Under the pieces are notes generated by a model. That model saw nothing but the letters and a program-made list of their open reading frames with translations. It was not told the DNA's origin and did no database searches. DNA of 64,000 nucleotides from an uncultured Blautia sp. GTDB taxonomy: Bacteria; Bacillota; Clostridia; Lachnospirales; Lachnospiraceae. The stretch covers positions 50,086-114,085 of the forward strand of contig UQHF01000007.1 in assembly GCA_900540785.1 (NCBI GenBank). Reading direction: 5' to 3'. This document shows, piece after piece, positions 1-8,744 of this stretch. The translations under genes were made by a program, and so were the position numbers. Numbering within the stretch: the stretch's first letter is position 1; each line of letters starts with the position of its first letter.

Positions 1-225
1 AGCTCTATGTATCGAATTTGTCAGGTTAGATATGCAAAAGAAAGAAAAAAATATATTTCTATGACGTTGGAATGGTTGAAAGAAAATTTTCCTAATTGGA
101 AAAAAAATAAAGGATTTAAAAAAGGTGTCAGAGGTATTTATATGCAAAGTATGAATGCTACTACTGCAAATATCTATGCCAATTGTATTTATTACGTTAG
201 GTATTTTGGAAGGAAAAAAATGTGA
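1..225 (+). CDS. C-terminal end of a probable glycosyltransferase (5' end outside window)
   Basis: The reading frame is open from the first base and stops at 225, so only the last 74 or so residues are present. They are basic and aromatic (for example RYAKERKKYISM and NCIYYVRYFGRKKM), a composition common at the C-terminus of GT2-type glycosyltransferases. An internal ATG at 7 is not a credible start because there is no ribosome site and coding runs through it. The next gene follows after 1 base in the same direction and is a clear glycosyltransferase, so a role in the same surface-glycan operon is likely. The exact family cannot be told from this piece. Confidence 0.5.
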   Translation, partial: SSMYRICQVRYAKERKKYISMTLEWLKENFPNWKKNKGFKKGVRGIYMQSMNATTANIYANCIYYVRYFGRKKM

Positions 226-226
226 T

Positions 227-1156
227 ATGTTAACAACAACAATTGTTATGGCTGTGTATAATGGAAAAAAATATTTGCTAGATCAGCTAGATTCTTTACG
301 TAATCAGACGCATCAGCCAGAAAAAGTAATTATTTCAGACGATGGTTCCAAAGATGGTTCTGTTGAATTGGTTCAAGATTATATTAAAAAATATGACTTG
401 GAACAAAGATGGACGTGTAGACGAAATGAAGAAAATCTTGGGTATGCCGATAACTTTTGGTATGCTGCAAGAGAAGTAGATACGGATGTGTTTTTTTTCT
501 GTGATCAAGATGATGTATGGAAAGAGAATAAAATAGAAACCATGTTGGAGGTGTTCGAAAAAAATGAACAAGTTAAGGTAGTCGGATCTGGATACACTGC
601 TTTTACCGATACGGGAAAGGCATATAAAGATATTGCACTTACACAGATTAGTGATACAGGTGAGTTGGAAAAGTTAAATATAAACTATAAAACAATATTT
701 ATTGGTTGTGAAGGTTGTACCATGGCAGTAAGAACTACATTTCTTGAAGAGATTGCACCATATCATTATAACCGTGCTCCTCATGATGAATTTGTTTGGA
801 AAGCGGCATTATGTGTTGATGGGTGCTATGTACTTCATAAATCTTTGATGATAAGAAGATTTCACGCAAATAATGTGACACATAATAAAATGCATGATAA
901 AAAAACAAGGATTATATTTCTCGAATTATTATTGATGAGTCATATAGTAATGAAAAAAATTGCATTAGACTATGCTGTAGGACAACAAGAATTACGTATA
1001 ATTGATAAAAATATAGAAAGTGTTAAATTGAGAATTGATTTGATAAAAAGAAAAAAAATGTTGAATGCGATTATTTTAGCCATTAAGTATCACAATTGCT
1101 ATCATAGTAAAAAAGCAATTCTGATGGAGCCGATTATTGCAATAAAGAAAGAGTGA
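227..1156 (+). CDS. Family 2 glycosyltransferase, rhamnosyltransferase-like
   Basis: About 309 residues. The N-terminus has the GT-A signature of family 2 (TTTIVMAVYNGKKYL, then IISDDGSKDGS) and the metal and nucleotide motif FFFCDQDDVW near residue 90. The CDQDD form is typical of rhamnosyltransferase-like GT2 enzymes that move a sugar from a nucleotide donor to a lipid-linked glycan at the cytoplasmic face. I place the start at ATG 227 because GGAAGG at 209-214 precedes it and the GT2 domain begins there; the upstream extension to 155 overlaps the preceding gene. The next gene begins within a few bases, so it is part of a tight operon. Donor and linkage cannot be predicted. Confidence 0.85.
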   Translation: MLTTTIVMAVYNGKKYLLDQLDSLRNQTHQPEKVIISDDGSKDGSVELVQDYIKKYDLEQRWTCRRNEENLGYADNFWYAAREVDTDVFFFCDQDDVWKENKIETMLEVFEKNEQVKVVGSGYTAFTDTGKAYKDIALTQISDTGELEKLNINYKTIFIGCEGCTMAVRTTFLEEIAPYHYNRAPHDEFVWKAALCVDGCYVLHKSLMIRRFHANNVTHNKMHDKKTRIIFLELLLMSHIVMKKIALDYAVGQQELRIIDKNIESVKLRIDLIKRKKMLNAIILAIKYHNCYHSKKAILMEPIIAIKKE

Positions 1157-1161
1157 TATTT

Positions 1162-2178
1162 ATGCATTATGTATTAATATATAATTGGAAGTGTCCAGAG
1201 AATGATTGGTTTAAAAACAAACTTTTAGAAAAGGGAAATAAAGTTGAAGTAATTGACAATTCAGATGATGGTGAAATAAGGTATAAAAAGTGGCACAGAG
1301 CCATTAATTTTGTGGAATGTTTATTTATGGCTAAAAAAGCAGTTGATATGTCTGAAGAGTATACAATAATTTCGATGTGTGCTACTCCGGGAATTATTGC
1401 GTCGATAATTGATAAAAAACAGCATAAGATAGTTGCATTAAATCTCTTGTGTCATTCTTGTAACAAACCAACTATGGCGCAGAAAATAAGAGATTGGTTT
1501 TATAGAAAGGCTTTTAAAAATCTAAATTTGTATTCAACTTGTAATGAAGAAACAAATAGGATTGACTATATTAAAAGATTTGATATTAAAAATGATAAAA
1601 GAATTATCATTCTCGAAGATGCGGTATCTATAGAAAATATAGAGGTGAACGAGGTAACTGGTGAAGGTATTTTTGCGGGAGGAGCTAGTGCACGTGATTG
1701 GGAGACATTGTTAAGATGTGCGGAGAATACATCAGAATTTAAATATCAGATTTGTGCTAGAGAGGCAGATTGGCCGCAAAAGGTAAGATTGCCAAATGTT
1801 AATGTAGCATTTAATTTGCCACAAAATGAGTTTGATAGATTACTAGTTAATAGTAAAATGGTTGTATTGCCGGTAAATAGTGATGTAACAGCAGGACTTC
1901 TTGTGTTATTTAAAGCAGTTAAAAATAACAAATTAATTGTATGTACAGATACAAAATCTATTCGAAAGTTTATTCCAGAAAAATATGCAGAAATGATTCT
2001 TTATGAAATGTTTAATGAGAAAGAAATGGAGCTGAAAATACGGGCTTTAATGGAAATGCCGGAAGCTGAGGTAAAAAAGCTCTTAAATGATTTGAAAAAA
2101 TATTTATATGAGAAATACTCAACAGATGCATATATGAATAAATTTGAGTTCTGGATAGAGAGAGGCGTAGATAAATAA
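1162..2178 (+). CDS. Probable GT-B fold glycosyltransferase (GT4-like)
   Basis: About 338 residues, divergent. The C-terminal half has GT-B features: a strand and loop FAGGASARDW (near residue 170), then VVLPVNSDVTAGLLVL and a KNNKLIVCTDT segment, matching the donor-binding region of GT4-like enzymes where a candidate acidic residue precedes a small-residue loop. No signal peptide or membrane segment is seen. ATG 1162 has GAAAGAG 6-8 bases upstream; GTG 1153 in the same frame is an alternative start overlapping the previous stop. The stop overlaps the next start (TAATG at 2176-2180), so the two are translationally coupled. The family is inferred from fold features only. Confidence 0.6.
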   Translation: MHYVLIYNWKCPENDWFKNKLLEKGNKVEVIDNSDDGEIRYKKWHRAINFVECLFMAKKAVDMSEEYTIISMCATPGIIASIIDKKQHKIVALNLLCHSCNKPTMAQKIRDWFYRKAFKNLNLYSTCNEETNRIDYIKRFDIKNDKRIIILEDAVSIENIEVNEVTGEGIFAGGASARDWETLLRCAENTSEFKYQICAREADWPQKVRLPNVNVAFNLPQNEFDRLLVNSKMVVLPVNSDVTAGLLVLFKAVKNNKLIVCTDTKSIRKFIPEKYAEMILYEMFNEKEMELKIRALMEMPEAEVKKLLNDLKKYLYEKYSTDAYMNKFEFWIERGVDK

Positions 2179-3170
2179 TGAAAGATTTAAAAAATAATCA
2201 ATTAATATCTGTAATCGTGCCAGTATACAATGCGATGCCATATTTAAAAGATTGTATTACTTCAATCTTACAGCAAGATTATGTAAAGATTGAAATAATT
2301 TTTGTAGATGATGGTTCAACAGATGATAGCTTGGCTTTTTTAAGAGAACAGCAAAAATTAGACAATAGGATTAGAATCGTTCATCAGGATAATGCTGGAG
2401 CAAGTGCAGCAAGAAATCGTGGACTTGAGGAGGCTAGAGGAGAGTGGATTGCTTTTGTGGACGCAGATGATATTATTACGAAAGATTATTTAAGTTATCT
2501 ACATTTTCTTGCAGTAAAGCATGATTGTTATATATCGTCTTGTGGGTATGAAACAAAAATGTCAAGTGGTAAGATTATCCCAGGTGACCAACTATTAGAT
2601 GGGATTATTGAAATAAAAAAACAAGAAAATCAGTTGTATCCTATTCCATATACTGTGTGGCATTTATTAATTTCAAATAAAGTTATCCAGGAAAATAATA
2701 TAAGATTTGATGAATCGATTACTTATTTAGAAGATGTTCTTTTTATCTATGAGGTGCTTTTTAAAATTGGAAAATATATTTGTGGAAGTAAAATAGGATA
2801 TCGTCGAATTGATCATAGCGATAGTTTAACAAATGTACGATATAAAAAAGAAAATTTTTACAAATGGATTTCTTCACTTACTGCAAGATATAAGATTTGT
2901 CAGATGACAAAAAACTACCCAGCACTATATGCTAATACAATATATGAATTAGCTTTTTTTTGTAATGAATTGAAAATCTTGTATAAGGAAAATATAAAGC
3001 GCGAAGAGAAAGTGCATAGATTGGTTGAAAGTTATTTGTCATTTGCAAAGAAAGAAGTATTCAAGGTATCAGATAAACAATTCAAAAAAAAATGCTTAAC
3101 AATTTTATGTTTATATTTTACTAAAATTTTCTTTTTATTCAAAGGAACTACAAAGGAGATATTAGATTGA
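2178..3170 (+). CDS. Family 2 glycosyltransferase
   Basis: About 330 residues with a canonical GT2 domain at residues 10-120: LISVIVPVYNAMPYL, IIFVDDGSTDDSL, NAGASAARNRGLEEA and the metal-binding FVDADDII. The C-terminal 150 residues are basic and amphipathic, as expected for a peripheral membrane enzyme acting on a lipid-linked acceptor. The start is coupled to the previous stop by a 1-base overlap. It resembles WfgS/CapH-type enzymes of capsule operons, but the sugar donor cannot be assigned. Confidence 0.88.
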   Translation: MKDLKNNQLISVIVPVYNAMPYLKDCITSILQQDYVKIEIIFVDDGSTDDSLAFLREQQKLDNRIRIVHQDNAGASAARNRGLEEARGEWIAFVDADDIITKDYLSYLHFLAVKHDCYISSCGYETKMSSGKIIPGDQLLDGIIEIKKQENQLYPIPYTVWHLLISNKVIQENNIRFDESITYLEDVLFIYEVLFKIGKYICGSKIGYRRIDHSDSLTNVRYKKENFYKWISSLTARYKICQMTKNYPALYANTIYELAFFCNELKILYKENIKREEKVHRLVESYLSFAKKEVFKVSDKQFKKKCLTILCLYFTKIFFLFKGTTKEILD

Positions 3171-4165
3171 AGATATTAGTTGTAACAATATATAATTCTT
3201 TGAATTATGGTGCATATTTGCAAGGTTATAGTTTATATAGAATATTCAAGGATATGGGACACGATGTAAAAATGTATGTTGCAGATCCTCATGATATGAA
3301 ATTTTATATACATGCTCTTCATTTGAGAAATCCAAAAGAAATTTTATATAATATTGGTTTATTAAAGGCATTTTATAGTTCATGGAATGAGATGGATAAA
3401 GTTACTAATTTAGAAGAAGAATATGATTTAGCTGTTATAGGGAGTGATGAATTGTGGAATGTTCATAATGTTAATTTTGAACATACAGATATATATATTG
3501 GGAAAGGAATCAAAGCTAAAAAAATATGTACCTATGCTGTAAGTGGAAATAATACATCTGCAAAAGAGTTTGCTGATGTTTATGGAGAAAATGCATTACA
3601 ACTATTAGATCGAATTGCTGTTAGGGACGAGTTTACATATGAGCTTGCTAATTCACTTAATAAAGTTGAGCCGTCAATGGTAGTTGATCCAACACTGTTG
3701 TATAATTTTGAATTACCTGAGGAAAAAGCAAAAGAAAAATATATTGTTGTATATGGATATTATTTCGAGGAAGATGAAAAACAAATAATATTAGAATATG
3801 CACGTAGAAATAATATTAAGTTAATTTCTGCCGGATTTGTTCATAAATGGTGTGATATGATTTTTACAGGAAAACCGATAGACTTTCTAGGATTGATTAT
3901 TAAAGCTGAAGGTGTAATTAGTGCAACATTTCATGGAACGATATTGTCGATGAAGTATAATAAAAAGTTGGCAGTATTTCATCATGGTAGTCAGAAAATT
4001 ATGGATGTACTTTCAAGATTTTTAATGATGAAATGTGCTGTTTCAGATGATAATAACATTGATAGATGTTTTGAGTATTCGACGAATTATTCGGAGTTTA
4101 ATCAAAAGCTAGAAGCAGCAGTATCTGAGTCAAAAAAGTATATAAATGAAGTTTTGAATATATAG
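3167..4165 (+). CDS. Polysaccharide pyruvyl transferase family protein
   Basis: About 332 residues. The N-terminal KILVVTIYNSLNYGAYLQ motif, the middle segment YDLAVIGSDELWN and the later segment GVISATFHGTILSMKYNK (around residue 247) are hallmarks of the PF04230 pyruvyltransferase family (CsaB, WcaK, EpsO). These enzymes put a ketal-linked pyruvate from phosphoenolpyruvate on a sugar of a lipid-linked repeat unit, adding a negative charge. The start is TTG 3167 with AAAGGAG at 3151-3157, overlapping the previous stop TGA. It sits between a GT2 and an acyltransferase, so it probably decorates the repeat unit of this cassette. Confidence 0.85.
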   Translation: MKILVVTIYNSLNYGAYLQGYSLYRIFKDMGHDVKMYVADPHDMKFYIHALHLRNPKEILYNIGLLKAFYSSWNEMDKVTNLEEEYDLAVIGSDELWNVHNVNFEHTDIYIGKGIKAKKICTYAVSGNNTSAKEFADVYGENALQLLDRIAVRDEFTYELANSLNKVEPSMVVDPTLLYNFELPEEKAKEKYIVVYGYYFEEDEKQIILEYARRNNIKLISAGFVHKWCDMIFTGKPIDFLGLIIKAEGVISATFHGTILSMKYNKKLAVFHHGSQKIMDVLSRFLMMKCAVSDDNNIDRCFEYSTNYSEFNQKLEAAVSESKKYINEVLNI

Positions 4166-4177
4166 GAGAAAAGAATA

Positions 4178-4813
4178 GTGGGGTATATAAAAAGAAAAGT
4201 TTTGCTGTATATGTACAAAAAGAAATGGAAGAAAGAGAACTTTCATAATGACACCTTACCTATAAAAGTATATCATAGTGATGTTGTTATTGGACGTGGT
4301 ACATATGGTTTAATTGATATTGTTGATTATGGAAATACTCCATATAGGGTAAAAATTGGAAATTATTGCAGTATTGCTGAAAAGGTAGTTTTTTTATTAA
4401 GTGGAGAACATAACATCAAGGCTATTTCAACATTTCCTTTTGTAGAAAAATTTTGTGGAGAAAAAAGAGTAGCAGAAAGTAAAGGAGATATTATCATCGA
4501 AGATGATGTATGGATTGGTTATGGAACGATTGTTTTGTCAGGAGTTAGGATAGGAAAAGGTGCAATAGTTGCCGCTGGCTCGGTTGTTACGAAGGATATT
4601 CCAGCATATGCAATTGTGGGCGGAGTGCCTGCTAGAATTATAAAATATCGATTTCCAGAAGAAATAAGAGCATTATTAAATGATTTGGATTATAGTAAGA
4701 TATCTCCTGAGATAGTTTACAAGCTTGCTGTTGATCTAGAGAAAGAGGCAAATTTAGATTCAATAGAGAAATTGATAGAAAAAATTAATTGTTTTCAGAG
4801 GAAGGATGATTAA
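4178..4813 (+). CDS. Left-handed beta-helix acyltransferase (CatB/xenobiotic type)
   Basis: About 211 residues. Hexapeptide repeats start near residue 55 ([16 protein letters not shown], with GGEH-like SGEHN following) and continue through [35 protein letters not shown] and [16 protein letters not shown], the standard close of CatB-like O-acetyltransferases. The likely reaction is acetyl transfer from acetyl-CoA to a hydroxyl of a glycan sugar in the cytoplasm. The start is GTG 4178, 8 bases after AGGAGA. The stop overlaps the next start (TAATG), coupling it to the polymerase gene. Confidence 0.87.
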   Translation: MGYIKRKVLLYMYKKKWKKENFHNDTLPIKVYHSDVVIGRGTYGLIDIVDYGNTPYRVKIGNYCSIAEKVVFLLSGEHNIKAISTFPFVEKFCGEKRVAESKGDIIIEDDVWIGYGTIVLSGVRIGKGAIVAAGSVVTKDIPAYAIVGGVPARIIKYRFPEEIRALLNDLDYSKISPEIVYKLAVDLEKEANLDSIEKLIEKINCFQRKDD

Positions 4814-6084
4814 TGCTGAAATTTACATTTAATAACGCAGTAAAAATCATAATGTGGGCTTTTTTTCTTTTACAAGGGCTATTTGCATTTCGAATTGTTG
4901 GTCCCAATATTACTATTCAACGCCTTTTTTTAGTTATTGTATATCTCTGGATATTTTTCAATTTAGAACGCCAAAATGATTTCTGGCAGAGTATTAGAGG
5001 AAAAAAGTACAGAGTAATTATTAGCTGTTATTTATTTGTTTGTACATATACAGCTGTGTTTCGCGGAGATTTCAATACCATTTTTGGAGTTTTTGTTGAT
5101 TGCTTTTTAATGTACCTGTTATTTCTTTATATATTGTCTTATGTAGAGTCGCCTGAAAGTGTATTAAATTTAATATGCAAGATAGTTTCAGTCGCATGTA
5201 TATTAGGCATTATTGAATACATTACAGGTTTTAATCTTTTTACTCAGCTGACATTTACAAATGACGTTATTCCAGAATCATTAAGAGACGGGATATTAAG
5301 AATAAGAGTGTCTTATGGACATCCGTTAGCATATGGAATGTTTCTTGTGCTTTTTTTTCCATTTTGTTGTTATGATTTAAAAAAGAGTAGAATATATTTA
5401 TTCAATAGACCAATAACATTGATGCTTGTTATCATTAATATTTTACTGACTGGAAGTCGTTCTAGTATAGGGATTTTTGGTGTTGAATTATTTTTAATAG
5501 CGATTATAACAGCAAAAGAATTAAAGGGGAAATTATTACTTACATTAATAATGATTGGCATTGTTGGTGGATTTTTGTTAGTTGCATTTTTAGATAATCC
5601 TTTCATTCAAATAGCAATGCGACAAATTTTTTATATGATAGATGAATTATTTGATACACAATTTGCAGTTAATTTTGGAGGAGATGTGTCTATAAGTAAT
5701 AGTTCGATAGCGCGCGAGCGATTGTGGAAAATATTCGATTATCCTGGAATGAGTCCTATTTTTGGTATTGGTGTAACTGAAAAAAAATCTTTTTATATAG
5801 ATAATTGGATGGTAACTTCAGTGGATAATTTTTATGTGAATCAATATATAAAATTTGCCTACCCAGGATTAATAGCAACAATTTGCATGTTTGCGACATA
5901 TTTGTGGAATTGTGTTCGTGGTTTTTGGGCGTATCATTCCTCTATTTTTTTGTTGTGTTTAATATCAGGAGCTGCCTATATGGGAAATCTAATGGTTGTG
6001 GATGAATTAGCAACTATAAAGTACTTTTTCTTTTTATTGGCATTTACCAAAGTACTAATCCAAAACAAAGGGAGTCTAGTATAG
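4813..6084 (+). CDS. O-antigen/capsule polymerase-like membrane protein (Wzy)
   Basis: About 423 residues with roughly ten or more hydrophobic helices across the length, for example residues 8-25, 33-50, 78-100 and 115-135. The motif NILLTGSRSSIGIFG near residue 210 is the conserved loop of the Wzy_C/O-antigen ligase superfamily, and it is followed by a large external loop (residues 260-345) before the last helices. Sequence is otherwise highly variable, as is usual for Wzy. Together with the flippase at 8745 it indicates Wzx/Wzy-dependent assembly: lipid-linked repeats are polymerised on the outer face of the membrane. Confidence 0.8.
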   Translation: MLKFTFNNAVKIIMWAFFLLQGLFAFRIVGPNITIQRLFLVIVYLWIFFNLERQNDFWQSIRGKKYRVIISCYLFVCTYTAVFRGDFNTIFGVFVDCFLMYLLFLYILSYVESPESVLNLICKIVSVACILGIIEYITGFNLFTQLTFTNDVIPESLRDGILRIRVSYGHPLAYGMFLVLFFPFCCYDLKKSRIYLFNRPITLMLVIINILLTGSRSSIGIFGVELFLIAIITAKELKGKLLLTLIMIGIVGGFLLVAFLDNPFIQIAMRQIFYMIDELFDTQFAVNFGGDVSISNSSIARERLWKIFDYPGMSPIFGIGVTEKKSFYIDNWMVTSVDNFYVNQYIKFAYPGLIATICMFATYLWNCVRGFWAYHSSIFLLCLISGAAYMGNLMVVDELATIKYFFFLLAFTKVLIQNKGSLV

Positions 6085-6163
6085 AATAAATTAAATTAAA
6101 TATCTGCCATATATCTTCCTCTGTCAGATGAAAATTAATATAATTCAAAAGGAGAAAAACTGT

Positions 6164-7873
6164 ATGTATACTAAAGATCCGAGTAATCAAATAGTAATTG
6201 CTTTATTAAAGAAATATGGTATTAAGCATATGGTCTTATCGGCTGGAACACGAAATATTCCATTTGTGTATTCTGTAGAGAATGATCCATATTTTAAATG
6301 TTATTCGGTTGTAGATGAAAGAAGTGCAGCATATTTTGCAATTGGCGTGGCTCAAATGACGAAAGAGCCTGTTGTTGTATCTTGTACTTCTTCTACTGCT
6401 ACTTGCAATTATTATCCTGCTGTTGCAGAGGCTTATCATCAAAATGTGCCTATTATTATACTTACTGGAGATAGGCATCCATACTATTTGGGACAGTTAG
6501 AAGATCAAATGATTGATCAGGTTGGAATGTATCAGCGTTTTTGCAAATGTTCTGTTACCTTACCTTTTGTTAAAAATGAAGAAGATTATTGGTATTCTCA
6601 GAGACTCGTAAATGAGGCACTCTTAGAATTAGAACATCATGGCAAAGGTCCAGTACATATTAATGTTCCTTTTTATTCTGACTGGGCTGACTTTTCAGCT
6701 GAGAGGTTGCCAGAGGTTGTTAAGATTGATAGATATTATGTTCACGCGCTTGGTGAACGTGAGAAAATATTCTTTAGTAAAGATAAAAGGTATTTAGTTA
6801 TCTGTGGACAGAGTTCATGTTTTGATTCAAAGTTGAATAATGAATTAGAACGCTTTATCGATAAGTATAATTGTCTTGTTGTGGAAGAGCATATGTCTAA
6901 TATTAAGGTTCATGATGCGATAAATATAAATTTGTTTTCGGAAGCGAATGCAGATAAGGTACTAGATATGATTAAGCCAGACGTTGTAATCACATTTGGG
7001 GGGAATTATACGACTAATATCAAATATATTTTGCGAAATTCTATAAAATCCATCGAACATTGGAATATTACAGAAACTGGTATGGTTTGCGATACTTATA
7101 GAAAGTTGACTAAGATTTTTGAAGGAACGGCATATGAGTTTTTTAAGTGGGCAAATAATTTACCATATAGTTTTGAAAATGATATGAAATTACTAAGAGA
7201 AAATTTTAATACGATAACGGAGTCTGATATTGATTTTTCCAATGTATCAGTCATTAGATCTGTTGCTAAAAATATTCCAGATAACAGTATTCTTCATTTA
7301 AGTATATTAAATAGCATCCGTTTAATGCAGTATTTTAAACTTCCTGAAAACGTAAAGGTGTTTGCAAATATAGGTACGGATGGAATTGATGGATGTTTGT
7401 CCTCTCTGATTGGTCAGGCAATGGTAACAGATGAGTTAGCATTTTTGGTTATTGGAGATCTTAGTTTCTTTTATGATATGAATGCTATGCGTATTAACTG
7501 CATCAAGAATAATATTCGCATAGTCATGATTAATAATCGTGGTGGCGCAGAATTTCAGCTATCAACAGGTGTTAAACGTGATTCTTCAATTGATTTGCAC
7601 ACTTCAGCAAGACACTATACAACAGCAAGAGGATGGGTTGAAAGTGTTGGCTTTGAATATTTTAGCGCTGAAAATCAGAATCAGTTTGACGATGCAATGT
7701 TATATATGTGTAGAACAGAATTGAAGAAGCCTGTGTTTGTAGAAGTATTTACAGATATGAAGGATGATGCTGATAATATTAAAGAATTTAGAAGCAAAAG
7801 TGAGATTATGGATGGAAAAGCGTTAGTTAAGAAAAAATTGAAGTCCTTTGTAAAGAACGCACTTAAGGACTGA
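6164..7873 (+). CDS. Thiamine diphosphate-dependent enzyme, MenD-like
   Basis: About 569 residues, the usual length for MenD. N-terminal pyrimidine domain: LSAGTRNIPFV (MenD has a GSR-N/S-x-P motif here), VVDERSAAYFAIG with the cofactor-activating glutamate, CTSSTATCNYYPAVAEA, then ILTGDRHP and QMIDQVGMY. The C-terminal domain has the diphosphate and magnesium region GDLSFFYDMNAM and INNRGGAEFQL, matching the NNxGGxIF signature of MenD. True MenD joins 2-oxoglutarate to isochorismate for menaquinone. Here no other menaquinone gene is present, and the gene lies between Wzy and a reductase in a glycan cassette, so a sugar-modifying role is more likely. Start ATG 6164 follows AAAAGGAG at 6147-6154; ATG 6128 has no such site. 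Confidence 0.8.
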   Translation: MYTKDPSNQIVIALLKKYGIKHMVLSAGTRNIPFVYSVENDPYFKCYSVVDERSAAYFAIGVAQMTKEPVVVSCTSSTATCNYYPAVAEAYHQNVPIIILTGDRHPYYLGQLEDQMIDQVGMYQRFCKCSVTLPFVKNEEDYWYSQRLVNEALLELEHHGKGPVHINVPFYSDWADFSAERLPEVVKIDRYYVHALGEREKIFFSKDKRYLVICGQSSCFDSKLNNELERFIDKYNCLVVEEHMSNIKVHDAININLFSEANADKVLDMIKPDVVITFGGNYTTNIKYILRNSIKSIEHWNITETGMVCDTYRKLTKIFEGTAYEFFKWANNLPYSFENDMKLLRENFNTITESDIDFSNVSVIRSVAKNIPDNSILHLSILNSIRLMQYFKLPENVKVFANIGTDGIDGCLSSLIGQAMVTDELAFLVIGDLSFFYDMNAMRINCIKNNIRIVMINNRGGAEFQLSTGVKRDSSIDLHTSARHYTTARGWVESVGFEYFSAENQNQFDDAMLYMCRTELKKPVFVEVFTDMKDDADNIKEFRSKSEIMDGKALVKKKLKSFVKNALKD

Positions 7874-7892
7874 ATGAATTTGGAGTAGAGTT

Positions 7893-8732
7893 ATGAATAT
7901 TGAACGAATTAAAAGGATACTTAAATATATACTGCATGGTGTTCCAGAGATTATTGTTAGACCTGAAATTGTGACAATGACTCATATAGATGCGATGAAA
8001 GACAAGGTAATACTTATTACCGGAGGAAATCGTGGTTTAGGTAAAGCAATTGCAAAGAAGTGTGTCGAAGAAGGTGCAAAAGTCATTCTTGTAGGACGAA
8101 ATGAAGAGTCATTAAGGAATGCAAGTTTAGAGTTGGGAGAAATGACAACTTACATCCAATATGATGTTTCTGATTGTGCACATTGTAAAAATATATTTCA
8201 GGAAGCAGAAAAAAAAATTGGTTATCCCGTAAATGTACTTGTTAATAGTGCGGGAGTTTCTTATCATGAAGGCAGTTATAAAAATGTTACTGAAAATGGT
8301 TGGGATGAGCAAATGTCTATTAATTTAAAAGGAGTATATTTTTTGACAAAATATTTTGCTGAGAACTGTATTCAGAAAGAAATTAAAAGTGCTAGTATAG
8401 TAATTCTTTCATCGGAAAGAGGCATGTATGGAGATGATATTCCTTATGGTCTTACAAAAGCTGCATTGAACAGTTATATTAAAGGAATGGCAAGACGATT
8501 AATTACTTCTGACATTCGAGTTAATGGTATTGCCCCTGGTATTACAGCCACTGATATGACGGGGGTTAGCGCAGAAGGAAACCTTTATAGAGAAGCATCC
8601 TGTGGTAAGAGAATATTTTTGGCAGAGGAAGTGGCAGAAGTGGCTGCTTTTTTAATTAGAGATACTTCTAAATGTGTTTCTGGAGAAATTATTGCATGTA
8701 ACCAAGGAAACCATCTTCGCTCAGATTTTTAA
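7893..8732 (+). CDS. Short-chain dehydrogenase/reductase
   Basis: About 279 residues, classical SDR. The dinucleotide fold begins at residue 33 (VILITGGNRGLGKAIAK, the TGxxxGxG motif), followed by LVNSAGVSYHE (NxAG), a serine in IVILSSERGMYG and the catalytic Y-x-x-x-K as YGLTKAALN. The extra 30 N-terminal residues before the fold are unusual. It is NAD(P)H-dependent and acts on a keto group. It follows the MenD-like gene by 19 bases; a ThDP carboligase followed by a reductase is the logic used to make branched sugars such as yersiniose, which is an inference here. Confidence 0.87.
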   Translation: MNIERIKRILKYILHGVPEIIVRPEIVTMTHIDAMKDKVILITGGNRGLGKAIAKKCVEEGAKVILVGRNEESLRNASLELGEMTTYIQYDVSDCAHCKNIFQEAEKKIGYPVNVLVNSAGVSYHEGSYKNVTENGWDEQMSINLKGVYFLTKYFAENCIQKEIKSASIVILSSERGMYGDDIPYGLTKAALNSYIKGMARRLITSDIRVNGIAPGITATDMTGVSAEGNLYREASCGKRIFLAEEVAEVAAFLIRDTSKCVSGEIIACNQGNHLRSDF

Positions 8733-8744
8733 TGGAGAATGGTT

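Noticed and set aside
6164..7873. Simple call of MenD for menaquinone synthesis
   Set aside because: No other menaquinone gene is present, the setting is a glycan cassette and the acceptor-side residues differ.
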